Positions 12,382 to 24,271 of a DNA stretch of 64,000 bases are shown in pieces. Source of the DNA: Hymenoscyphus infarciens. Taxonomy: Eukaryota; Ascomycota; Leotiomycetes; Helotiales; Helotiaceae. The stretch spans positions 248,001 to 312,000 of the forward strand of contig LLCB01000001.1 in assembly GCA_001414345.1 (NCBI GenBank), given 5' to 3'. Made by a program: the position numbers and the translations under genes. Under the pieces are notes generated by a model. That model had not been told where the DNA came from and did no database searches. It saw only the letters and a list, made by a program, of their open reading frames with translations. The stretch's first letter is position 1, and every line of letters starts with the position of its first letter.

Positions 12382-14009
12382 CTATCGTGCAGCCACGTCG
12401 AGCGGCACGGAGATGTCAATATCAAGGGCAACGGCGTGCTTTTTGGCCCATTGTCTTGTAAGAATTGATGCTAGGTAGAGTAAGCATATTGTCATGTCAA
12501 GGAGTGTGGGTGTGTACTTACCCTTGAGGAACTTCTTGCTTGCATACTTCTTGAAGAATGCCTCATGAGTAACAGGGCGGGCGAGGTAATCAACCATGAG
12601 CTTGAAAACAGGTTCAATTGCCTCCTCGTCATAACCAGAATAGTGAGTCAAAGTGGCATCCTGGTCATTGTTAGCTAAGGTTCTGCTGTATATTATAAAA
12701 ATTCGAACTTACCCATTCCCCGCGTTCAAGAATCAAACGGGCCAAGTACATGGCGGCGGCAGCAACGTGACTTGGAAGGTAGTTCATGAAGCGGTGGTCG
12801 AGCAAGCTGATCTCCATAAGATACTTGCCAATGGTTCTTGTCTGGATATCATAGTTGTCGGCCTTTGAGATACGACGAAGGAAGTTCATTGGGTTGGGGT
12901 AGCTTAGATCGTAGTTCAAAGCAGTAAGAACATATCGCTCTGCACTCAGAATCTCAGACTCCGTGAATCCATCATCAGCAACGTGACGGAAGTTTACAAC
13001 GTGAGGAGAAAGGACCTCTTCGTACTTGGAGGCGATAAACATGGCGGTGACACCAACAAGTTGAAGGCGGTCCAATTGAACAACCTTTGTGGAGAGGAAG
13101 CGGTCGATGATGTTGACGGCGAGGAAGAGGGTTTCAGGGAGGAGATGAAAGCGTGTGTGAACTTCAATGAGCCAGTCAACAAGGATGCCTCGCATCTTCC
13201 ACTCCAAATCCTCTTGGTGCTCCATATAGTCTGCGTTGGGACGAGTGGCAATCTCAAGCTTTCCCAAGTACTCGAAAATCTCAACGACATAATCAGCAAC
13301 CATCAATGGGTCATCGATGTCCTCCTTGTCAAGGTCTTCGACTCCAGGTGGGAAGGGCGCGATCTTGGAATCCTCCTCCTCTTTAACTTCCGACTCAACG
13401 ACTTCCTTGTAAATCTCCTCGGCTTGGACCTTTACTTTGGCCTCGAGGTGAATCTTCTTCCGCGACGGTTGCTCGTCCTCGACGGGGGTCTCTTCCTTGA
13501 CGGCGGTTGAGGATGCAGACTTTCTCTTTTGTGAAGGTAGAACGCCGGAACCAACACGCTTTAGTTCGGCTGCCTTCTTGTTTGTGTCTTTGGCGCCCAA
13601 AACAGGTCGGGAGTTGGTGCGTGCTTTTTGGATACCAATTGGTTGCGATGCTTTAGATGCTAGCCCGACTTTTCCGGTTGCCTTCTTGCCCTCAGCAGCA
13701 TCACCCTTTGTAACATTTGTAACATCTCCCATAGCTGCACGCTTTCTAGCTGGTTGTGCGTTCACACCTGCCTTCTTGGTTTGGAGAGCCTTCTTCGCCG
13801 GTTGGCCTGCATCATCGCCGCTGAACGCCATCGACTTGGATCTTGTGAGTCGTGTGGTAACGACAGCACTGTTCTCGTCATTTTCGTTCGAGGCGACTCG
13901 CCGGCTTGCTACTCGACTCTGTACACATAGTAATTAGCCTGAGTGCCAAACCCAATTGTCCACTAGCAGATGCCATCGCGTATTGGATGGATCTACTTAC
14001 TGGAGGCAT
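12382..14009 (-). CDS. G2/mitotic-specific B-type cyclin (NimE/Clb-like)
   Basis: Regulatory partner of the Cdc2/Cdk1 kinase, needed for entry into mitosis. Four exons: 14009-14001, 13918-12713, 12660-12522 and 12470-12382. The first coding exon is only ATG CCT CCA before a 82-bp intron; the others are separated by 52- and 51-bp introns. The 480-residue product has a Lys/Ala-rich N-terminus, then the cyclin N-box with the signature MRGILVDWLIEVH, the LSTKVVQLDRLQLVG helix, SKYEEV, and a full cyclin C-box ending near KFLKASILTRQWA. The destruction-box position reads RAAMGDVTN (about residues 63-71), with Met where Leu is usual. Cell-cycle-regulated transcription and APC/C proteolysis are expected from the family. 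Confidence 0.94.
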
Positions 14010-15537
14010 GGTTGTGGGTTTGCTGGATTGGGGATGGTGTATTAATGTTTATGTTCGAAGAAGTAGAAGAGGTTGAGATGCTAAAAAAACGGTCCACGGT
14101 TAGTACGACGCGATAGAAAGGAAGGGCACGACCGCGTTGCACCACGTTATTCCCCAGCGACGCGACAAATTATTTTCGAGTGAAGAGGCAGGATGGGAGA
14201 ACGTACAATGGTCTAAGTAGAACCTCCAAGATCGTTGACCGGCGGAATTGGCGTGCTGTCAAATGCGTCTAGTATAGAACATGGACTTTGTTGATGGCCC
14301 GGGTCGAGACTTCGATGACGGCGGCCCTGGACAATCAAATGCGTGTCTGTGAGCTGGATATGGCTGTATCGTCCAAGTTAAAGGCGTATGAAGGAGGCGG
14401 AGTGGTAAGGAGAGGTCGAGGAGTGGTGTTGTTGTTGGGGAAGTTGGTATGAGTTCGTGACGAGGACGTGGAGGAAGTGGAAGTGCTGGGGAGGTGTCAA
14501 AGTTCGCTTGTTATGGCTGGTGTCTTAGCGCGAGTCGAACCCCTACCAACGCCAGGAACTTGCGGGCGCGATTCCTTCAAGTAAGGGCGAGAAATATTGG
14601 GGAAAACGGTGGATGGAGAAAGTTTTGATGGTACGTAGGGAGAGGGCAGAACGAGAGAGTATGGTCTACTCAAAAATTGGGCAAATCGGGCCTGAAGTTG
14701 ATGTCTTTTTTTTTTTGGGGGGGGGGGGGGGGGGTTTTTTGGGTGGTGGTAGAACGGAGGTGGGGAGGAGGAGCAGACTGAGAAATGATTTTCAAGTGGG
14801 GAGCTTAAACAAAACACTGACCGGGCAACCGTCACCTATAACCACGGTCACATTTTATGTAAGCCTGAAAAACGAGGAAGGGATGACTGGGGAGAAGGAA
14901 TGTAAAAACGGCAAGAGGTACTCCGTAGGTCAATGTTGAGCTGGGACGAGAGTATCTTCTCTTATTTTGCTCATAGAATGGTCCGGTTTTGGTTGAAGTT
15001 CAGGTGTATTCTCAAGATATATGTGGCTATATGCTACAACACAAATCATCAATGTACTGACTCAACTAGCCAATGTTTCTATTTAGTCTTGAACTAAATC
15101 AAAGCTCCGGCGTAAGAGTCAGTGCCGCTTTTCTCGACTGTCGCGACGGGACATCGCGAACACCTCTGCAGCGTTTTTACCACGCGTTCTGGTCCCCGTA
15201 CTGCTCAAACCTGCCAAGACTAGCCCTACAGCCTTTTTAATTAGCAGAGTTTCAATTGTTCCAGAACGACTCGGAAAATCAAATCAATTATTCTAAATGG
15301 CTAGGACAATTGGGTACCAGTCTTCTAAACGTGTTAGTGTTAGCACAATTATAGTACCTTACGATTGTAACTTCCTGCAACCCGTGGCCCTCCAGCTGAC
15401 ATTTCACAATATGGCACAATTTATGGACTAACTGTCTCAAAAGTCAACACTTTTCAAATCTCATCATTCATTCATATCGTATCCCAGCTACTAATCTGAG
15501 TTGTACTTTTATGTCTATCCCCACCCAGTATAATATC
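14010..15537. other. Cyclin upstream region with a T11-G18 tract
   Basis: Upstream sequence of the cyclin gene plus the 3' flank of COG4. A homopolymer junction of about 11 T followed by 18 G lies at 14706-14734. An ACGCGT hexamer occurs near 15183 but is more than 1 kb from the cyclin start. The open frames across the G run are translation artefacts. No gene supported. Confidence 0.55.
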
Positions 15538-18000
15538 TCACAACCTAACAAACCCCCTCCCCCTCCTCCTCTCCTCCTCACTCAAAACCCAAACCATCCC
15601 CTCATCCCCCTCCTCAACCAGCGCCTCCCACTCATCCTCCTCCATATTAATCAACATCGTCAACTGGTTAACCCTCTGAAAGCTATCTCTCACAGTATAC
15701 TGCGCACCCCTCGCAATCGCCTTGACAATACCCCCGAAATCCCGCTCCATCCTCGTAGCACCCAGTCCATTGATCTTCCCCGCCCATGTCCAGATTCGTT
15801 TCTCCAATACCCTCGCAAGATGGGTGGACGTCTGGTTCAGTAGAAGGGAGAAGCACTTGGGAGTCATGAGACGCTGGATAGGTCGAATAAGAGCTTCCCA
15901 TGCGCTTTCGAAGCGGTGGGATACCTGGTCTGCGAGCAATTCGGGGTCATCGTCTGTGTCGTTTTGACGGGCGATGTCGATGAGATCTTCTTCTGTGAGG
16001 GAGTAATCGACATCTCGGAAGGTGTCGGGGATGACTATTCGTAAACGTGGTTTGAGGACTCGTTCAAACATAACTTGGAGACCTTCAGATATCAGTTCTG
16101 ACGTTTTGGACTCGAATGTTGTGTTGAGGTTCTTGAGGGCGTTCGTTACAAAGACGGCGTCGTGGTCGAATGGGAAGAGATCTGAGAGTGAGTTGCCCGG
16201 ATTGGAACCATTGTGTTCAGGTGGTTGAAGACGTGATGTGACAATTCGGCCGATATAATCATTTGCTACATCGAGTGAGTTGATGAGGACAATAAAGGAC
16301 ACAATCTTATCCTCGGGTGGAAAGCCGCCAGAAACAACGGGTTTTGGGTAAGATTCATCCCTCATCTTCCGTTGGACCATGCCTACAAAGTCGGAGCCAA
16401 GAACACGACCAAGTGTAGGCACGACAGAGGCAATGACATCCCGTTGGGAGGTAGAGAGTGAGCGTTGAAGAACCGTATTGACAATGTACATTACATCGTC
16501 AACAGGACTGATAATAAAGGGGGGATTGCCATCAAGCGGTCTCGACATGTTGAGAGATAATCCAGCTGGTGATTCGTCCAATTGGAAGGCCTTCTCCACT
16601 GAACGTCGAAAGAAGAATGTGGTCATGACGTTGAATGGTGTTATAAGTCTCGCAGATATCTTGCGACCGAGGGCCGATTTGATGAGCAGCTCTGGCATTA
16701 TCAACGGTTCCTCGTGCTCATTTGGAACCGGAGATAATTGTGATATGGCTTGTTGTAGGACTCCTGGTGGTGGAGCAATCCTGCATTTTCCAGCCAAGAA
16801 TCGAGAGTATAACGACCATCGACCCAGCATGATTGCTGTCTCATTCAATAACCCATCAACCTCTTTCATATCAACTCCTTCATCCTCACTCAATCTCCCA
16901 TTGGTGCCAGCCCCGACAGCAGGAGAAGCGGTCCGTGATATTCCCAAATTCTTCTGAGGCGGTAGAAAACTTTGTACCAGAAACGAGAATGGATAGCTCT
17001 TAACATCTGTCATCCTCCTATCAACACTTCTCTCGTCCCCCCATGTATCCAATATAATTCCACCCTGCACATCTGCCTCGACCTGTAGCCTTTCAATAAC
17101 CTTGACCATTCTTCCTTGCCCATAATGTCTTTCTACCAGCGTCCCATGGTTCTCGACAATTTGGGCAATATGTTCGAAGAGTTTCGTAATGGCATTCGCG
17201 TAGAAGAACCCCTCCTTTGCCTCCCTGCCTTTCGTTCCCTCTTTCAAATTGCCCCTCGCCCTCATCGCGACGCCCTGACAAACATATCTCCCATAAACCT
17301 CCAGTCCCGTCTCCTCCCTCCCAATCAGCGGAAAAAGCTTAAAGAACCTCGTAATCTTGGAATTATCCCCCTCACTAGCAGCCTTCTCAAACTCCCTCAA
17401 AAACAGCCCACAAAGACTCTCCTTAGCACTCTCAATCGTCACCCCCGGCGCATCAGGAACCTCCACACTCGGCACAATCGTCGCCGCAAACCTCCCCTCC
17501 ACAATCTCCCTTGGTATTTTCTTCGCTCGGGCAATATACCCCGCAGCAGCCTCCCAATCCTGCGGCGCCCCCATACTCCCCACAACACCCTGAACACAAG
17601 CCTTCAACTCCCCCACCATCTCCACAACCTCCAGCGTCTCCTCAACCCTCTTCTTCTCCAAGTCTAGCTGTTTGACCTTGCTACTAAGATGTTCCGCCGT
17701 ACTCGCTGCACTATCCAACATGCCATTGCTCACATCCCTCGTGTTCACGACCTGGGTCCCCAGGTGAGCGCGCAGTAAATCGAGACGTCCGAGTTCGCGC
17801 GAGAGGTCCGCTTGCGAGGAGATGAGCGTCTGCAGACGGGAGGTGATGGCCGCATCGCGGGTGTGGAGGGCGGATAACGATGCTCGGATCGAGGCTAAGG
17901 TGGAGGATTCGGAGATGTGAGGAGTGGTTGTAGGTGTTCCCGGGGGGTGGGAGGAGGATTGGATGGTGAGGGTGCCATTTGGGAGGCCGGTGGGAGGCAT
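15538..18000 (-). CDS. COG4: Conserved oligomeric Golgi complex subunit 4 (Cog4)
   Basis: Component of lobe A of the COG tether, which captures vesicles recycling within the Golgi and so keeps glycosylation enzymes in place. A single uninterrupted exon gives 820 residues. The ATG at 18000 is chosen because the open frame upstream of it has no in-frame ATG; the region before residue 40 is Pro/Thr-rich. Residues about 50-150 form the predicted coiled coil (LASIRASLSALHTRDAAI and following), then the helical COG4 body with LSRELGRLDLLRAHLG and the long C-terminal helical domain ending in ERRRGRGFVRL. The gene is co-oriented with PMR1, whose stop lies 291 bp upstream; both products act on the Golgi. 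Confidence 0.92.
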   Translation of the reverse strand: MPPTGLPNGTLTIQSSSHPPGTPTTTPHISESSTLASIRASLSALHTRDAAITSRLQTLISSQADLSRELGRLDLLRAHLGTQVVNTRDVSNGMLDSAASTAEHLSSKVKQLDLEKKRVEETLEVVEMVGELKACVQGVVGSMGAPQDWEAAAGYIARAKKIPREIVEGRFAATIVPSVEVPDAPGVTIESAKESLCGLFLREFEKAASEGDNSKITRFFKLFPLIGREETGLEVYGRYVCQGVAMRARGNLKEGTKGREAKEGFFYANAITKLFEHIAQIVENHGTLVERHYGQGRMVKVIERLQVEADVQGGIILDTWGDERSVDRRMTDVKSYPFSFLVQSFLPPQKNLGISRTASPAVGAGTNGRLSEDEGVDMKEVDGLLNETAIMLGRWSLYSRFLAGKCRIAPPPGVLQQAISQLSPVPNEHEEPLIMPELLIKSALGRKISARLITPFNVMTTFFFRRSVEKAFQLDESPAGLSLNMSRPLDGNPPFIISPVDDVMYIVNTVLQRSLSTSQRDVIASVVPTLGRVLGSDFVGMVQRKMRDESYPKPVVSGGFPPEDKIVSFIVLINSLDVANDYIGRIVTSRLQPPEHNGSNPGNSLSDLFPFDHDAVFVTNALKNLNTTFESKTSELISEGLQVMFERVLKPRLRIVIPDTFRDVDYSLTEEDLIDIARQNDTDDDPELLADQVSHRFESAWEALIRPIQRLMTPKCFSLLLNQTSTHLARVLEKRIWTWAGKINGLGATRMERDFGGIVKAIARGAQYTVRDSFQRVNQLTMLINMEEDEWEALVEEGDEGMVWVLSEEERRRGRGFVRL

Positions 18001-18291
18001 TGGTTTGGGTTCTGCATGGGTGTGGATTGTTGAGAGTGAGTTGATGTGAGACGGAGCTTGGTGTATCAAGGTGGCATTATTTAGAGTTGTGGGGTTAAGC
18101 GAGGATTCGTGATCCCGCCGAGGCAAATAAACAGAACTTCCTCAAATGACTCTTTTGAAAGTGATAACCGTGAGATGATCAATGTAAAGTGTTTTTAAAA
18201 GATATACAAGGCATTTCATTCTATGCGTTTCTGTTATATTATACAATGTCCGGTATGGATAAACTCCAATTGCCCAGCATGATAGTTTTTT

Positions 18292-21200
18292 TTAGACAAC
18301 CTGACTATATCCACTCCCAAGTCTTCTCTTCCCCCTATACTTCCAGTATTTCCTCGCTTCATCAGCCCAGAACACACTACTGGTAAGGATGAGCAAGCCC
18401 ACCAAATCAAACAACCCAAGCGCCTCCGTCTGGAACACCTCTTGCAACCAAGGAAAGTAAATAACCAGAACCTGTCCTCCCAAACTCAAGGAAACCGCCC
18501 AATTGAAAAGGGTATTGCTAAACAACCCAACCTCCCCTCTTAATACAGATTTCGATTCCGAACGACAGTTCAAAGCATTGAACATGTCAAAGAGAACAAA
18601 ACAGGTGAATGTCATGGTGGTATCACGCTTGGTTACTTCACCATCTGTGAGCATTTCGTGTGTGTAAACAGCCATAGTCCCAAGCATGATAATCGAGGCC
18701 GAAGTGAGCACTCTGGTAATGAGAGGCCAAGTGAGAACAGGAGCATTTCGCTTTCGTGGTGGTCGTTTCATAACATCTGGGTCAACAGGCTCCACGCCTA
18801 ACGATTGAGCTGGTGGGCCATCCATGATAATATCTAGTTACGTTAGCAATGTCATCTCAAAATTCTCAAATTGATCGACTTACTAATCCAGAGAATCTGC
18901 ATCGCGTTTAGAGGATTTTTAAATCCCAAACACGTGCAGAGAAAGACCAAAGTCAGAGCTGCAGCACTTGTGCTAAGTTGAAAAGTAAGGAAGTTTTGAA
19001 TGTTGTTGAAGATCCCCTTGCCTTCTTCAATGGCTTTGAGAATTGTTGAGAAATCATCATCAGTTAGAATCATATCGGCAGCTTCTTTCGCCACATCTGT
19101 GCCCTGCAAACCCATTGAGATGCCAATATCTGCCTTTTTCAAGGCTGGAGCATCATTAACTCCATCACCAGTCATTGCAACGATATCTCCACGAGCTTGT
19201 AACGCTCGAATGATTTTCATTTTGTGATCTGGGCTTGTCCTGGCGAATATTGATGTATTGGCAATGGCAACTTCCAATTCCTGGTCTGTCATTTGTTCAA
19301 TTTCTTCACCTCGTAGAACTGGCTTCACAGCAACCGATCTTGAAGTGTGGTCCCGCGGCGTTGCGATGGACATGCCCAACTTCTTCCCAATAGCGACAGC
19401 TGTAGTTTCGGCATCCCCAGTTATCATGATAACCTTGACACCACCTCTCATGAGGCGCCTGATGGATTTCTGCACCCCGGGGCGAGGAGGGTCACTCATT
19501 CCAACCAGACCAGCGAAAGTGAGTCCCTTGTACACATCTTCGGTATGTGAAATATGAGGCTCTGCGGAAGCTGTTGTGGGGGTCCCACCTCGACTTGATG
19601 GGTACATGAGAGACTTGGCATGTTTTGCAACAGGACCACTTGCAAATCCTAGCACTCTCAACCCTTCCTCCGCCATATGCTCGGCTGCATCTAATACTAA
19701 CTGTTTTGTGGCGGTATCTAGCACGACCTCGCGGCCATCCTTTGTAAGGTAAGTATCGCATCTTTTCAAAATGCGATCGACAGCACCTTTGATGTAAGCG
19801 ACCTCTCGAGAATGAGAGGTTGCTTCACCAGGAGCATCGCCAACGCTAACACCCATCCACTTCCTTTCTGAACTGAATGGGGTTTCACCGAGTCGATGTC
19901 CCAGGCCTTCTCGTGCATCATGTTCCTTGAAACGATCAAGCATGTCTAGCATAGCAACATCAGTTGGTTGGCCAACCCATCTGCTTCTAAGGCCATTGGT
20001 AACCGTACGGCCTTGAGTTGATGACAAAACGGCGACAGAAGAAGCGGTTTGAGCGTGTGTATTTAGACGGCTTAGACGAGCATTGTTGGCAATGTTACCA
20101 ATCCGTAAAATACGCCGTGTAACTGCATCGGGTTGTGATTCTTCATCTCCGGAATCAATCGCAATAGGCGCCTCAGCGTCTACATACCACATTTTTGTAG
20201 TGGTCATGTGGTTCATTGTCAACGTTCCTAAAAGCTGATTAGAGAATTTCTATTGTCCTTCGATTTCTCAATCGTACCTGTTTTGTCACTGCATACCACA
20301 TTTACTGAGCCCAGGGTCTCTACGCTTGGCATCTTGCGAACAATCGCATGATGCCGTGCCATTCTATGTACTCCAAGAGCCAAGGTCACAGTGACAATAA
20401 TGGGGAGACCTTCAGGAATGGCTGCGACGGCTAGAGAAATGGAAATCGTGAAGATTTCTAGCAATTTTTTCCCCTGAAGCCATCCGACAAATGAAATGAT
20501 TCCAATAATAACAAAAGAAGCTTGACTAAGCTGAGAACCTAGAGCATCCATGGAAAGTTGTAATGGCGTTCGAGGACTCTCCGTGTCCGTAACACTTGCA
20601 GCAATGGTACCAAAATGGGTATTTCCACCTGTTGCGTAGACAATTCCTTGGCCATGTCCAGATCTGACCAAAGTACCCATAAAGGCGATATTAGTGGTAC
20701 TGTTCAATCGGGTATCAACACCTACTGAACCAGTTCCAGCGGAGGCATATTCTGGTGGTCCTGGAGGTTCTAAACTGCTCCCGACGGCCCTCGAATAAGG
20801 CTGGCGTCCCCTGGCCTCTGCAGAAATTCTAACAGGCTCATTTTCTCCTGTGAGATTGGATTCATCAATTGTGAGATCTGCTGCTTTCGTTACACGTATA
20901 TCGGCAGGTATGCGATCCCCTGTTGTGAATATCACCAAATCACCAGGAACTAGTTGTGCCGCCATAACTTTGCTCGAGGCAGCTTCTAATTTTGCATCCA
21001 CATCCTCAGCGGAACCAGCCATTAACCCATCCGTCTCCCCAGAATCTTCCTCGGTTGGTGGCCATGTTGGTGTTCGTAGGGTTGCGTTTCTCACTTCTCC
21101 CCTAATTAAATGCGCATGGTTTGGCACTAAGTGGCTAAGAGCCTCGATCGATTTTTCCGACCTGTATTCTTGTATAAACCCCACCGCAACGACAATTGTA

Positions 21201-21684
21201 ACTGCAACTGCAATGCTGATTGCATCATCTTGGTTTCCGACCACCACGGATGCGACCGCCGAGCATAGTAATAACAAAATCAAAGGTTCTTTAAACTGCT
21301 TCAAAAATCGTAACCACAGCGGTTCGGGTTCGTCATGGGGAAGTTCATTGGGTCCTTGGTCATGTAATCGCGAGAGGGCTTCGGCTGGTGAAAGGCCATG
21401 TGTGAGGGAGGTTTGGAGTCTTTGTGCCGTTTCGGAGGGAGTAAGTGAGGAGTATTCATCTGCAGTTGACTTTCTTTACGTTAGCAACGGAAACCCAATA
21501 ATTGGGTAGGCTGTAGGCGAACCTTTGCAATGGATGAAGTGGATCGCGAGTGTCCATTCCGTGATCTACTCCTAGATCTTGGTCTGGAAGGAGGTTCTGA
21601 GTTTGCGGCTTGTATGGTCGGTATGTTGGTCATTGGAATCGTCCCTCCTGGACTCGCCGACCGAGATATTCGAGGCCACGGCAT
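18292..21684 (-). CDS. PMR1: Golgi calcium/manganese P-type ATPase (Pmr1/SPCA)
   Basis: Pumps Ca2+ and Mn2+ from cytosol into the Golgi lumen, supporting glycosylation and secretion. Four exons, 21684-21523, 21469-20278, 20227-18884 and 18833-18292, with 53-, 50- and 50-bp introns, encode 1079 residues. P-type hallmarks are the TGEN loop (about 261), PEGLP in transmembrane helix 4 (about 406-410), the phosphorylated Asp in DKTGTLT (about 449, rebuilt across intron 2) and [17 protein letters not shown]. The C-terminus carries the last membrane helices. The protein is longer than yeast Pmr1 because of a Ser/Arg-rich N-terminus and an inserted loop near residues 285-300 ([15 protein letters not shown]). 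The single Ca site type typical of SPCA pumps is inferred from overall similarity, not proven here. Confidence 0.94.
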
Positions 21685-23079
21685 AATGTCTATTTATTCC
21701 TTGATGGATGCGCCGTACTGCGACCAGCAGGTCAATGCTGTCGCTATTGCTGGCTTCCTATCGCTGAGGCATGCGAATGCGACTAGATGATGCTAGAGAT
21801 AAGACACGTTGATGGATGTGATGTTGTAGGTCGAGTGAGGATGTCAGGGGTCGCAGGGGTCATTGGCGAATTAAAGTACAATTAGGATGGAGTACTAGTA
21901 GAGTATCTGCAAAGTATTGATAGAGCTTGATTCATCATACGCATACGTGTCCGCGTGTCTGGCTCTGGCTCTGGCACTGCACTGCACTGCACTTTTTGGT
22001 TGACGTTTCAGTGGATGCACGCGCCAGTGTCTAGCCGCAGGGCAGCAGCTTCAGGCAAAAGTTCCGGAAAGCAGACCCCTGTTTAGCCAAAGATGATGGG
22101 ATTCTGAGAAATCTCAGGAGTGAGTGGGAAAATAAGTAATATAGAAGAAATGGTAGATTTCGAAGGAGAACTTCCGTAATCGAGATATTGAAATTTACTT
22201 AGACCAAGTCGTACAAATGCAGAATCCCCGGTATCACTGCTTTGTCCAGGCATCAAGGTTCTATTCAAGAGCTCTTTAGGACAAGAGGCTTCGGAAATAC
22301 CCCAGTTTTTGAACATTAAATATCTGTTGATTAAAGAATCCACCAATTTCAAAGAATTAACGAAATATAATTTATGTAGTTGTACTAGTCGACTTCACAA
22401 CCCCTTTCCATATATATATATATATATCCAGATAGGTTCGCCAACAGGTACCACCAGGAATTCGTGGCTGCCCAAGAGTAGACACCGCTGCTCTGCTTCC
22501 TCGATTGTTCAACTAAAACTAGGAAACTCAATCAAGTCTCCTAAGCGACTAGAATAATTGACTTTCTATTAACTTCATTCTCTAAGAAGTGTTGGGACAA
22601 TGGTAGAAGAGAAAGCGTGCAGCCCCTGGCGGTACTGTGAGAGAAGTAGCCCGATAGAGGCCTTCAAAAGTTGTAGTTATATTACTGCCAGATACATCTT
22701 ACTAGCTCGTACTTGCTCTCCTATAGTTTAGTTGTTTTAATTAGCTTATAAGTTGGAAAAAGGTTAGTAAAGTGCTTGGAGGTGAAAGTTGACAACGGGA
22801 GCTATTTTTTAGTGCCGCTTTTCTGTACTACAAACTGCCAAGGCTGCGCTTGCAGTCTCCGTTCCGCCCAAATGCCAAGCCAAGCAATTGAGCTTCATTC
22901 TAGACGGGAATTTTGGACAACCTCACATCGAACCACTGAGCACCAACACCGCAATTGGGGCCAGTCCATCCCATCATCCCCTCCGAGGCTATTCGCACAG
23001 GCGAAGAGACCATTTTACATCCAATTATCACATTGAACTACCTCCACACTAGGGGAGAGTCGATTGGATACTCGACAAA
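21685..23079. promoter_or_regulatory. Divergent upstream region shared by PMR1 and the uL2m gene
   Basis: The two genes point away from each other across 1.4 kb. It includes three CACTG repeats near 21976-21992, an AT dinucleotide run near 22411-22427 and otherwise unremarkable sequence. No gene or RNA supported. Confidence 0.5.
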
Positions 23080-24271
23080 ATGTTACAACCACGGATACTG
23101 TTGCGACAGTCCCAGCAACGAACAACCTGCAAATACCTCTCCTTACCAATTCGTCAGAATGTCCCTCGAAACTACGCCACCACCGCCGAGGTGATCAAGA
23201 GCCCAGTCTCGACGGCAGTAGCAACTGGATTCGCAGCACCTCCAACAGTTGAGAAGACAAGTGCTGCTTTCGCAATGCGAACATACAAACCCCGAACGCC
23301 CGGTGTACGACATCTTAAGCGGCCTATAAACGACCATTTATGGAAAGGGAGACCTTTTCTTCCATTGACATTCGCAAAGAAGGGACACGGAAAGGGAGGA
23401 AGAAACAACAGTGGTAGAGTGACCATCAGACATCGTGGTGGTGGACACAAGAGACGTATACGGACGGTGGATTTCACAAGAATGACTCCTGGGAAACATA
23501 CGGTCGAGAGAATTGAGCACGATCCAGGACGAAGTGCTCATATTGCCTTTCTCAATGACGAGGCTACTGGAAGAAAGAGTTATATCGTGGCTGCGGATGG
23601 AATGAGAGCTGGAGATGTGGTACAGAGCTACAGGGCCGGAATTCCAAAGGATTTGTTGGACAGCATGGGAGGAGTTGTTGATCCCGGCGTGTTGGCTGCA
23701 AAGACTGCGTGGCGAGGCAATTGCCTACCACTTCATATGATTCCCATTGGAACTATGATTTACTGCGTTGGGTCTGCCAAGGAGAGAGGAGCCGTCTTTT
23801 GTCGAAGTGCTGGAACCCACGCCGTTGTCATTGCCAAAGAGGATAAGTCTTCTAAGAATGGCGCCAACAAATGGGTCACAGTTCGTCTACAAAGTGGCGA
23901 AATCCGAAAAGTGAGCAAAGATGCTTGTGCTACTATCGGAGTAGCCAGCAACCCAAACTTCCAACATCGACAACTTGGCAAAGCAGGACGAAAGAGATGG
24001 TTGAATATTCGTCCTACCGTAAGAGGTCTCGCCATGAACGCATGCGACCATCCACACGGTGGTGGAAGAGGAAAATCCAAGGGTAATGTCGACCCCGTCA
24101 GTCCTTGGGGTTTACCGGTAAGTCTCGATTCCCATGAATCATTCCCCAACAATTTTATCTGACACATTTCCTCAGGCAAAAGGAGGTTACAAAACTCGGA
24201 AAACTCGGAATCCAAACAAATGGGTCGTCACCGCCAGGGAACGAAACCATGGAAAACGTCGTGTCAAGTAG
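23080..24271 (+). CDS. Mitochondrial large-subunit ribosomal protein uL2m (Rml2-like)
   Basis: Structural protein of the mitochondrial large ribosomal subunit near the peptidyl-transferase centre. Two exons, 23080-24117 and 24176-24271 (58-bp intron), give 377 residues. The first 40 residues are rich in Arg, Gln and Ser without acidic residues, as expected of a matrix-targeting presequence. The uL2 family blocks are clear: [12 protein letters not shown], the KOW-like middle, and the signature [10 protein letters not shown] that contains the conserved His; the last exon supplies the basic tail [17 protein letters not shown]. The ATG at 23080 is the first ATG of the open frame. It is divergently arranged with PMR1, without functional link. 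Confidence 0.95.

Noticed and set aside
14521..14560. GGGTTCGACTC on the minus strand, resembling a tRNA B box
   Set aside because: The flanking bases do not form a T stem, and no A box or acceptor stem is found at the right distance.
14497..14939. Open frames on both strands over the T11-G18 junction
   Set aside because: They owe their length to the homopolymer and have no family features.
15178..15190. ACGCGT as an MBF/MCB site for cyclin B
   Set aside because: Single hexamer more than 1 kb from the start codon and close to COG4; too weak to call.
18001..18126. Extension of COG4 upstream to 18126
   Set aside because: The extra stretch has no ATG; the first ATG in frame is at 18000.
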